This document shows, in pieces, positions 36,296-43,871 of a DNA stretch of 48,487 nucleotides (position 1 is the first letter of the stretch; each line of letters begins with the position of its first letter). The stretch lies in assembly GCA_011049115.1 (NCBI GenBank), contig DSCM01000036.1, forward strand, positions 1 through 48,487, given 5' to 3'. A program made the translations under genes and the position numbers. Source of the stretch: Pseudomonadota bacterium. Its GTDB lineage: Bacteria > Desulfobacterota > Anaeroferrophillalia > Anaeroferrophillales > Tharpellaceae. The notes beneath the pieces were generated by a model, which saw only the letters and a program-made list of their open reading frames with translations, did not search any database and was not told the origin of the DNA.

Positions 36296-36877
36296 TTACA
36301 GGATCGGAATCCAGGCGGCATGCTGCAGCGATTTGCGCCAGGCGTCGGCGTCAAGGCCGATAACCAGGGATGTGGCCGGTTTGTTCGTGTTGGCCAAGGG
36401 GGTCATGGCGGCGATAAAGGAACCCCGGCGATCGCTGAGGGGACCGGTGACCAACTCGGTTTCGCTGAGCAGGCCGTAGCGAAATTCGGGCGGGGCGTCG
36501 TCGTAAAGGCTGCCGGCCGGAATCACATTCGGGGCCGTGATAGCTTGGTCATCGATCAGGAAAATGATTTCGCCATCGGCCCGACTGCGCAGCAGATAGA
36601 TGAAGCGGCAATTCCGGTAGAGATGTTTAAGGGCGGCGAAGTGTTTTTTCAGACGTAGATATTCAGGTTTTACAAGATCGGCCTTGCTGCCGCTCAGGGC
36701 GTTTACCAGATTGCTCGGAATGGCCTGGGAGATCTGATCCGCCTGACGCAGAAAATCCTGGCGTAATTGACGGGCTCTTTCCCGTACCGCCCAGCCGGTC
36801 ATCAGGATTCCGGCCGCAAGCAGAATAATCCCGGCCAGGGCCAGAGGGTAATGTGGTTTTTTGGCCGCGGTTGCCAT
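36296..36877 (-). pseudogene. N-terminal sensor part of the hybrid kinase
   Basis: The 193 codons encode a membrane helix (about 12-28) and a periplasmic Cache-like sensor that ends GLDADAWRKSLQHAAWIPIL. A TAA then follows in exactly the same frame as the kinase body, whose next codons read NLLLVLIMFSGARLL. Together these make one complete second membrane helix, cut by the stop. The sensor resembles that of the GGDEF protein at 17911-19386 (FIY-x-LR/MR, LID/VID, PAG/PPG). One nonsense change is the simplest reading; two separate genes is the alternative. Confidence 0.75.
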
Positions 36878-37036
36878 TGTGTTTGATGCTTAAAGGTTAA
36901 AGGTCTTAACGGCGGTGAAAAAGCGCGGTGACAGAGATTGATAATCGGGCGGCGGAGCCTCGCCGGGCTTTGGAGCAGGCGGATTTCCGAAGGCGCTGGG
37001 TCGCTACCGGATGTGAACAGGACTGATGGATGACAT

Positions 37037-37064
37037 ATTATAATACTTTTGCCTGCGAGTGCAA
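37037..37064 (-). promoter_or_regulatory. Predicted promoter of the hybrid-kinase unit
   Basis: A perfect TATAAT (37037-37042, minus strand) is preceded by TTGCAC (37059-37064) at 16 bases. It lies about 160 bases before the sensor start. Its presence suggests that the broken genes were once, and may still be, transcribed. Confidence 0.4.
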
Positions 37065-37097
37065 CTAAAAGCGGGTTTGCTTGCCGAGCGGTCATTT

Positions 37098-37123
37098 TTT
37101 TGCCGTGGCCATTGACGGCAAAA
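37098..37123. repeat. Perfect hairpin after mltF
   Basis: TTTTGCCGT (37098-37106) and ACGGCAAAA (37115-37123) pair at all nine positions around an 8-base loop. It is about 48 bases after the mltF stop. On the minus strand an A-run, not a T-run, follows the stem, so it is not a normal terminator for mltF. Confidence 0.45.
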
Positions 37124-37170
37124 GTCAGGTTGTTTATTCGGATAACGGCAGCCGGTAGGACAGGGGCAGG

Positions 37171-38655
37171 TTATTTCCGCGCCAGCGGCGGCCCGGTGGT
37201 CGCGGTATCCGGTGGCGTATAAAGCCCCAGTTTTTTTTCCAGAATATGACGGTAGTTATTTATCCTTTTAACATACATAATGGGTTCGTCGCCGCGGGCA
37301 TAGCCATGTTTCAGGGCTTTATAATATTTCTCCTGGCGCAGAAGCGGGAGGAATTTTTCCAGGGTGGACCACTGGTTGGGGTTTTCGCCGGCCGCTCGGG
37401 CGAGCCTGCGGACATCATGAATATGGCCCATGCCGATGTTGTAGGCCGCCATGGCCACGTTGGCACGCTCATCCTCCCGAAACTCGGCCGGAATCTGGTC
37501 AAGCAGGCTTCGCAGGTAGGCTGCGCCGCCGCGAATACTTTCCTCCGCCGCGAGTCGGTTTGTAACTCCCATCTGGTCGGCCGTGGTCAAGGTCAGCATC
37601 ATGATGCCGCGGACTCCGGTCGGACTCTGAGCCAAAGGATCCCAGTGTGATTCCTGATAGGCCTTGGCGGCCAGCAGAGTCCAGGGAATCCGGTACTCAT
37701 GGCCGTACCTTTCAAAAAGCGCACGATATCGCGGCAGCCTGGTCTTGATGCGGCGGTTGAAAATTTTTATATCGACGTAATCGAAGATTTCAATATGACC
37801 GAAGTGGCGTTCCTTGAGATCTTTAAAACGGTTGCTTTGGACGAAATCCTGCATCCAGTGATTCAGCTTTTTTGCCAGGGCTCGGCGTTTCGGGTTGATA
37901 ATCCAGGCCAGAGGTTGTTTCTCTCCGATAGTAAAGGCGGCTTCCAGTTCCGGATAATAACGCCGATTGATCGCGAGCAGATTGGAGTCGGCAATGGTGC
38001 AATCGAGTTCTTTCCGCCAGATTTTTTCAAGCAGCTGATCGGTATTGTAATCATAGGTCGTTTGCCAGTTCAAGCCAGGCCATTGTTGACTTAACTCACG
38101 CAGTTGTTCGGCGGCGCTGCTGCGGGCTGGAATCGACAGGGCATAATTCTGTAGTTCGGCCAGGTTTTGGGGGTGGCGTTCATGCCTGCGATAAACGACC
38201 AGCTGGCTTACCATAAAATAGTCGGGACCGAAGACGAAGCGTTTTTCTCTTTCCGGGGTTCGGGTCAGTCCTCCGGCCGCCAGATCCGCCTGCTCGCCGG
38301 CCATGCCGGAGAGCAGCTCGCTGGCCGAGCCGGCCACCTTGATTTCCAGTTTGAGCCCCAGGTCTTCCGCGAAAGCTTTGACCAGGTCATACTCGAAGCC
38401 GGTTTCACCATCCGGTCCGAGATAATAGGCGGTCGGAATATTGCGGGTCAGGACCGTGAGTCTTCCCGGTTTGCCGGTCAATTCGCCGGAAAGTTTGAAT
38501 TCCTGAGGAAAATCGCAGCCGCCGAGAAGGGAAAGCGGCAGGATTATCAAAACGGCGACCCAGCCTTTTCGAAAAAGTGCGTTATTCCCCTGATAAAAGC
38601 GCGTTTTTCCGATCGGCCCGGTTTGCGGTGCGTGAGTCGTCAGTCCGGAATGCAT
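37171..38655 (-). CDS. mltF: Membrane-bound lytic murein transglycosylase F
   Basis: This 494-residue protein has a lipoprotein-type leader ending LSLLGGC (Cys47). A periplasmic solute-binding-like domain (about 60-290) with GFEYDLVKAFAEDLG follows, then a lytic transglycosylase domain with the catalytic Glu335 in KAYQESHWDP and the ATGVRG-type motif read here as SPTGVRGIMML. AYNIGMGHIHDVR is the last SLT motif. The enzyme cuts peptidoglycan with formation of anhydromuramic ends at the outer membrane. The N-terminal part before the hydrophobic core is unusually long (about 30 residues), so the true start could be later. It overlaps the end of the glycosylase gene by about 16 bases. Confidence 0.92.
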   Translation of the reverse strand: MHSGLTTHAPQTGPIGKTRFYQGNNALFRKGWVAVLIILPLSLLGGCDFPQEFKLSGELTGKPGRLTVLTRNIPTAYYLGPDGETGFEYDLVKAFAEDLGLKLEIKVAGSASELLSGMAGEQADLAAGGLTRTPEREKRFVFGPDYFMVSQLVVYRRHERHPQNLAELQNYALSIPARSSAAEQLRELSQQWPGLNWQTTYDYNTDQLLEKIWRKELDCTIADSNLLAINRRYYPELEAAFTIGEKQPLAWIINPKRRALAKKLNHWMQDFVQSNRFKDLKERHFGHIEIFDYVDIKIFNRRIKTRLPRYRALFERYGHEYRIPWTLLAAKAYQESHWDPLAQSPTGVRGIMMLTLTTADQMGVTNRLAAEESIRGGAAYLRSLLDQIPAEFREDERANVAMAAYNIGMGHIHDVRRLARAAGENPNQWSTLEKFLPLLRQEKYYKALKHGYARGDEPIMYVKRINNYRHILEKKLGLYTPPDTATTGPPLARK

Positions 38656-39253
38656 TTGTGAGTCCGCGTTCTGTTTTTCTCAGGGTAATTCGGCTGCAAA
38701 CCACCCTCGCTGTTGCTTTGCAGCGCCGCCGAGGACAGCAGCCATGGTTGCAGTTGTTGTTCCCAGAGCTTGTTTTTTGCAGGCGGCCGCAGGGCGGCAT
38801 GCGCCGGACTGGTGGACGGCAGATCTATCATGGTGATATTTTCCCAGAGGTTTCCGACGCTGCGCGTGCAATAGCGCGTAAAAAGCTGGCGCGCCTTGCG
38901 ACCGTTGAAAGCCACAGCTGCAAGTTCGGGGTGGCGATGGCGGAAATCATTCAGCCGGTTGGGGCTGGCGTCCTGAGCCCTGATGTGGTGGTCAAGGCTG
39001 CCCGGGCGGCGGCAGAGGGCGAGGACATCCCACAGGGAACCTTAAAGTTTCGCAGGGCGGCCAGACGCGCGCTATAGGGGGCGGTTTCCGGGAGTTCCAG
39101 CAGTTGATTCATAATCGACCAGAAGGCGTTGCGCGGATGCGCATAATACTGGCGCCGGGCTAGTGATTCCCGGCCCGGCATTGATTCCAGAATCAGCTGC
39201 CGGGAAACCGGCGCTTCGATCAGCGGCAGGCCGGTGAGGAGCTCGCTTGCCAT
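38640..39253 (-). pseudogene. DNA-deoxyinosine (hypoxanthine) glycosylase-like, frameshifted
   Basis: The frame from the ATG at 39253 reads ILESMPG and YYAHPRNAFWSIM, the opening of the UDG-superfamily hypoxanthine-DNA glycosylase group. After LAALRNFKV it leaves the family. A one-base shift near 39035-39041 restores SLWDVLALCRRPGSLD, then AFNGRKARQLF and LPSTSPAHA, up to the stop at 38640. All expected motifs are thus present in two frames. The enzyme group removes deaminated bases from DNA. The gene overlaps the transglutaminase-like gene by 34 bases upstream. Confidence 0.82.
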
Positions 39254-39891
39254 TTTTCCATGGTTTCCGGGCCGTAGATGCGGCTGAAAGTGGTCATGAT
39301 TTGAGCGAAAGGAATATCATGGTCCTCGCCCCGGTCCTTGACATATTCTACAAAAGGGTGTCCGAAGCGGTCGGTGCCCGGGAGCAGGGCGTCGTGCCGG
39401 CCGTCGAAATCGTTGGGCTCGACTTCTATTCGGAGAAACAGCTCGCGATTAAAAGTGGGGGCCGCCTTAACCCAGCGATTTTCCAGAAAAACGCCGCAAT
39501 AGCAGTGGTAAGCGAAAAAATTTCCCATGATTTCGGCAATTTTGGGTGGAGCTTTATGGTTTATGATATCGGCAAAATAAAATTTTGCCGGGATGTCACA
39601 GCTGCGCAGCAGGGCGGCGAAAAGTGAGGCCTTGGGAATGCAGAAGCCGGCGCCGCGCGCCATAATAACGCTGGCCCGGTAATCTTCCGGCCGTTTGAAC
39701 GAGGTATAAGGGTTATAGGTGATTTGGTCGCGTACGAAAAAAAAGAGGGCCCGGGCCTGGTCTGCGGGTTTTTCGAGATTGGCCGTCAGTTTGCGGGCTT
39801 GCGCTCGCAGTCTGGAATCGCTGAAATCAAGGAAGGCCGTCTCGCGCAGATATAAGTTCCGATCGAAGGTTGAATTCATCTCGTAGTCCAT
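39220..39891 (-). CDS. Transglutaminase-like domain protein
   Basis: This 223-residue protein (219 if started at the next ATG, 39879) has the transglutaminase-like core. The catalytic Cys is in the GAGFCIPKASLFAALLRSCDIPAKF region. The His is likely in YHCYCGVFLENRWVKAAP, and an Asp follows in NDFDGRHDALL. Family members act as proteases or amide-cleaving enzymes; the substrate is unknown. A GGA seven bases before the second ATG favours 39879 slightly. It is co-directional with the broken DNA glycosylase and mltF. Confidence 0.82.
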   Translation of the reverse strand: MDYEMNSTFDRNLYLRETAFLDFSDSRLRAQARKLTANLEKPADQARALFFFVRDQITYNPYTSFKRPEDYRASVIMARGAGFCIPKASLFAALLRSCDIPAKFYFADIINHKAPPKIAEIMGNFFAYHCYCGVFLENRWVKAAPTFNRELFLRIEVEPNDFDGRHDALLPGTDRFGHPFVEYVKDRGEDHDIPFAQIMTTFSRIYGPETMEKWQASSSPACR

Positions 39892-40290
39892 GGGAGGAGG
39901 ATTTTTGTCTCCTGTCTGGTAATGTTTGTGGGGCTGTGTTAATATGAAAAAAATGTGTCTATGAAGCTTCGGGTGCTGACGGTGATTTCCCTCTCCTGTC
40001 AACGCTGAAATTTCTGTTTTCCAGGGCTCGTTGCGCCCCTACCATGGTTTAGCTCACGCTCGCGCGCTCAAACCCCAGTAATTTTAATGGGTTTCATGCG
40101 CTGGGAAAAACGACGAAATTTCGCGAGGCCTTACGGAAATCCACCCGAGTCCCCCTCAACACTGAAAAATGGCTGAGCCGTCACAAAGGATTGAAGTTCT
40201 CTCCATAGCCGCAAACCTCTCTTCAGGTCAAGCGGAGAATGAATTGAGCCCAGAGCCCTTTATTAATGAATGCGAGGTTGGAGTTTTTCT
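39892..40290. other. Intergenic region without a recognised gene
   Basis: About 400 bases separate the divergent transglutaminase-like and MFS genes. I see a short stem, AAACCC with GGGTTT (around 40070-40096), and two loosely similar CAACxCTGAAA stretches near 40000 and 40158. No promoter with good boxes, RNA gene or coding frame is supported. Confidence 0.4.
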
Positions 40291-41597
40291 ATGGAAACGC
40301 TGCGGCGTGGCTATCCTTCGGCGTTACTCTCCTGGTCGATGTGGGGGCTGGGCGCAATTTTTTATCTGATCGGATTCTATCAGCGGGTGGGGCCCGCGGT
40401 CATGACCGGCGAGTTGATGCGGGATTTCGCGGTCGGTGCCGCCGGGCTGGGCAACCTGGCGGCTTTCTATTTTTACAGTTATGTCGCGATGCAGGTGTCG
40501 ACCGGAATTCTGGCGGACCGACTCGGGCCGCGGCGCTTATTGACCGCCGGGGCTCTGGTGGCCGGTTGCGGAGGCCTGCTTTTCGGCCTGGCGCCGAATC
40601 TGTTCTGGGCTTCCGCCGGGCGACTGCTGATCGGGGGCTCGGTAGCGGTGGCTTTTGCCGGCATGCTGAAACTTGCCGGTCACTGGTTTGCGCCCCGGCA
40701 GTTTGCCCTGGCCAGCGGCATGGCGCTTTTTTTCGGCATGATCGGAGCGGTTTTCGCGGGTCTGCCTTTGCGTTTGGTGGTTGATCTGGCGGGCTGGCGA
40801 CCGGTCATGCTGGCCGTGGCGCTGCTGACGTTGGCGGTTGCCCTGGTGATCTGGTTTATGGTGCGCGATGATCCGGCGGAAAAGGCTATCTCAGTTATGC
40901 TCCGGCGCTTTCCCGGGGTGAGGAAACGGTTGCTGTCCTGCCGACTTTAAAGGAGATTTTTCAATCCCGTAATACCTGGTTGCTTTGTCTGATTCCGGGC
41001 GGCGTGGTTGGTTGTATCCTGACCTTTTCCGGGCTCTGGGGGGTTCCCTTTCTGGTTACTCACTATGGTTTCAGCCCGGCCCGGGCGGCTACTCTTAATT
41101 CCGTCATGCTGGTGGCCTGGGCTCTGGGTGGTCCCCTGCTCGGGGCGCTTTCGGACCGGATTGGCCGCCGCAAACCCTTTTATATCGCTGGCAATCTGAT
41201 TCTGGTCGGGAGCTGGTCCCTGGTGCTCCTGGTGCCGGAGCTGCCCGTGGTTTTTTTGATTTTTCTGTTGCTGTTGATTGGGTTGGCCTCAGGCGGCATG
41301 ATTATCAGTTTCGCCTTTGTCAAGGAATCGGTGCCGGCTCATTTGGGGGGAACGGCCTCCGGGGTGGTTAATATGGGAGTGATGTCCGGGCCGATGCTGC
41401 TGCAGCCGGTGGTGGGGATGGTGCTTGATTACAACTGGAGAGGGGTTTTGCGCAATGGCGTTGAAGTCTATGATTTCGCCGCTTATCGGAGCGCTTTTTC
41501 GCCGATGCTGGGCTGGCTGGTGCTCAGCGCGGTCCTGATCTTTTTCACGCAGGAAACCGGTTGTCGTCAGACCGGCGGTAAGTCGGACCATGACTGA
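40291..41597 (+). pseudogene. MFS transporter, frameshifted
   Basis: The first part from the ATG at 40291 (GGAG seven bases upstream) has six membrane helices with the GILADRLGPRRLL loop 2-3 motif of the major facilitator superfamily. After VRDDPAEK the frame drifts off and stops at 40950. Adding one base near 40884 restores GYLSYAPALSRGEE and then continues without a break into the second half, with GALSDRIGRRKPF and five or six more helices. Together they form a normal transporter of about 435 residues. It overlaps the next gene by eight bases, so the pair was built as an operon. The substrate is unknown. Confidence 0.85.
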
Positions 41598-42909
41598 ACT
41601 TGCGGTGCTGCTTTTTACCCGTTATCCGGTTCCGGGGCGGACCAAAACCCGGCTGGTGCCAAAGCTGGGGGCGGATGGGGCGGCTTTGGCCCAGCAGGCC
41701 ATGACCGAGCAGGTTCTGGCCGAGGCCCGGCGTTTTGTCGATTCAGGGCCGGGTCGTCGCCTGGAGATCTTTTTTACCGGAGCCGGAATTCGGGAAATGG
41801 GGCTCTGGCTGGGTTTTTCCTGGTGCTTTCGGCCGCAGACGGAAGGCGATCTGGGCTTGCGTTTGTGGCGGGCGATCGGCGCCCCCCGGCCGGGACCCAA
41901 TCCGGCGGTGATCGTGATCGGCAGCGATTGTCCCGCTTTGTCCGCCGTCTACCTGGAGGAAGCCGCGGCGGCTCTGGCCCGTGGTTTTGATCTGGTAGTC
42001 GGACCGGCTTGGGATGGCGGTTATTGTCTGCTCGGTCTGCGCCGGGGCGAGGCTGCGCTTTTTCAGGGCATTGACTGGGGCGGCGCGACCGTGCTCAGGC
42101 AGACCCTGGAGGTCGCCGCCCGGTTGGGCTGGCGGGTTAGGGAACTGACCCCCCTGCCGGATATCGATCGGCCTGAAGATCTCGAGCTCTGGCGGGGTTT
42201 GGCAAAACCTCTGCTCAGTGTGGTGATTCCGGTTCTGAATGAATCGGCCAGTTTGCCCGCGACCCTGGCAGCCTTGGGGCTGGAGCGTTTTGGGGGAACG
42301 GTTGAAGTCATCGTCGTGGACGGTGGCAGCCATGATGACTCCGCCGCTTTGGCGGCCGCCGCAGGTTGCCGGGTGCTGGTTTGCCGACCTTCCGGTCGGG
42401 GAAGGCAGATGAATCTGGGGGCGGCGGCCGCCCGCGGGCGCTATTTGCTGTTTCTTCATGCCGACACCCGGATTCCAGACAACGCTTTTATCAAAATCTG
42501 TCGGAGCCTGGCCCGGCCGGGAGTCGCGCTCGGCGCTTTCAGCCTGGCTCTGGACGAGCCCGGAGTTCGTTTTCGCCTGCTCGAGAAACTGGTGCACTGG
42601 CGCAGTCGCTTTTGGGGTTTGCCCTATGGCGATCAGGGTTTTTTTGTTCGAGCTGAAACCTTTGCCGGGGTCGGTGGTTTTTGGTCGGAAGGGTTGCTTG
42701 AGGATGTCGATTTTCTGCGCCGCATCAAACCGACGGGACGGTTGGTTTTGTTGCCAGAGAAAATTCTGACCTCGGCGCGGCGCTGGCGGCGAAACGGGTT
42801 CTGGCGAGTAACCCTGGTCAATCAAATGATTTTGCTTGGTTATTGGCTGGGTGTGCCGCCGCATGTTCTCTTTCGTTTCTATTATGGCGGCGTTTCCGGC
42901 GGCGACTGA
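41590..42909 (+). CDS. Fused rSAM/selenodomain-associated transferases 1 and 2
   Basis: This 439-residue protein joins two nucleotide-sugar-transferase-like domains. Residues 1 to about 205 match the family I know as 'rSAM/selenodomain-associated transferase 1' (CofC-like fold: LLFTRYPVPGRTKTRL, VIGSDCPAL, WDGGYCLLGL). Residues about 208-439 match 'transferase 2', a GT2 enzyme (SVVIPVLNES, VVDGGSHDDS, FLHADTR, YGDQGFFVRAE). These families are named for co-occurrence with a radical-SAM protein that often has selenocysteine (ArsS, arsenosugar biosynthesis). They are usually separate genes; here they are one chain. No radical-SAM gene is in the window. It overlaps the MFS gene upstream. Confidence 0.88.
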   Translation: MTELAVLLFTRYPVPGRTKTRLVPKLGADGAALAQQAMTEQVLAEARRFVDSGPGRRLEIFFTGAGIREMGLWLGFSWCFRPQTEGDLGLRLWRAIGAPRPGPNPAVIVIGSDCPALSAVYLEEAAAALARGFDLVVGPAWDGGYCLLGLRRGEAALFQGIDWGGATVLRQTLEVAARLGWRVRELTPLPDIDRPEDLELWRGLAKPLLSVVIPVLNESASLPATLAALGLERFGGTVEVIVVDGGSHDDSAALAAAAGCRVLVCRPSGRGRQMNLGAAAARGRYLLFLHADTRIPDNAFIKICRSLARPGVALGAFSLALDEPGVRFRLLEKLVHWRSRFWGLPYGDQGFFVRAETFAGVGGFWSEGLLEDVDFLRRIKPTGRLVLLPEKILTSARRWRRNGFWRVTLVNQMILLGYWLGVPPHVLFRFYYGGVSGGD

Positions 42910-42967
42910 TTGATCGGGTCGAGGGCCTTGCCGAAGCGCGGTTGAAGCCGCGCCGGGCAACTAATGG

Positions 42968-42996
42968 TTGACATTTTTAGACTCTTTTTCTATAGT
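42968..42996 (+). promoter_or_regulatory. Strong sigma-70 promoter of dapB
   Basis: TTGACA (42968-42973) and TATAGT (42991-42996) are separated by exactly 17 bases, 11 of 12 consensus bases. The dapB ATG is about 50 bases downstream. gyrA follows dapB by 15 bases and may share this promoter. Confidence 0.75.
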
Positions 42997-43046
42997 TACA
43001 GGCTTTTTGTGCAACATTGTAAATGTTTGTTTTGTAAGGGAGAATC

Positions 43047-43856
43047 ATGATGCGCTCAGTTGTTGTCGCCGGGGCTGCCGGACGAATGGGAAAGCGGCTT
43101 GTGGCCTTGCTTGAAGCTCAGGCCGAAGTCTGTGTGGTCGGGGGGCTCGAACATGCGGAGCATCCCTTGCTGGGTAAGGATGTGGGTGAGGTGGCCGGAA
43201 TCGGTTGTCTGAACGTGCCGCTGGTCGGCAGTCCTGCCGCTCTCGACGGCAGTGGGGCTGAGGTGATGATTGATTTTACCGCGCCCGCGGCGACCTTGGC
43301 GAATCTTGAATGGGCGATTGAGCGGCAAGTCGCGATGGTAATCGGAACCACCGGTATGAGTGTTGGGGAACGGGAGCGGGTAGCCCGTGCGGCGGCCCGG
43401 GTGCCGATTGTTTTTGCCCCCAATATGAGTGTCGGGGTGAATGTGCTTTTTAAGGTAGTGGCCGATGTCGCGGCGATTTTGGGGGATGATTTCGATGTCG
43501 AAATCCTGGAAGCCCACCATCGCCTGAAAAAAGACGCGCCCAGCGGCACCGCCGTTCGTTTGGGAGAAATTGCGGCCGCGGCCCTGGGACGGGACTATCA
43601 GCGGGACGCGGTGTTTGCCCGGCAAGGTTTTACCGGGGAACGGACTCAGCGGGAGATCGGCATGCAGACTCTGCGGGCCGGTGATATTGTCGGTGAACAT
43701 ACGGTTATGTTCGGTGGCATGGGAGAACGGCTGGAAATTATTCATCGCGCCCATTCTCGGGATAATTTCGCCGCCGGAGCGGTGCGGGCGGCGCTTTGGC
43801 TTGGTGGTCGGGTTCCCGGTCTTTACGACATGCAGGACGTTCTGGGATTAAAGTAA
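43047..43856 (+). CDS. dapB: 4-hydroxy-tetrahydrodipicolinate reductase
   Basis: This 269-residue enzyme has the NAD(P)-binding GAAGRMGKRL motif at the start, VMIDFTAP and GTTGMS in the middle. The catalytic region EAHHRLKKDAPSGTA holds the active-site His and Lys, and GERTQREIGMQTLRAGDIVGEH follows. It reduces the dipicolinate precursor in lysine and diaminopimelate (cell-wall) synthesis. GGGAG just before the ATG is a good ribosome site; a second ATG follows immediately. Confidence 0.96.
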   Translation: MMRSVVVAGAAGRMGKRLVALLEAQAEVCVVGGLEHAEHPLLGKDVGEVAGIGCLNVPLVGSPAALDGSGAEVMIDFTAPAATLANLEWAIERQVAMVIGTTGMSVGERERVARAAARVPIVFAPNMSVGVNVLFKVVADVAAILGDDFDVEILEAHHRLKKDAPSGTAVRLGEIAAAALGRDYQRDAVFARQGFTGERTQREIGMQTLRAGDIVGEHTVMFGGMGERLEIIHRAHSRDNFAAGAVRAALWLGGRVPGLYDMQDVLGLK

Positions 43857-43871
43857 TTATGAAAAGGGGAA

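Noticed and set aside
39960-40180. Repeated CAACxCTGAAA and AAATTTC stretches as a mobile-element remnant or CRISPR-like array
   Set aside because: Only two loose copies with unequal spacing, no terminal repeats and no target-site duplication. No CRISPR array was found anywhere in the window.
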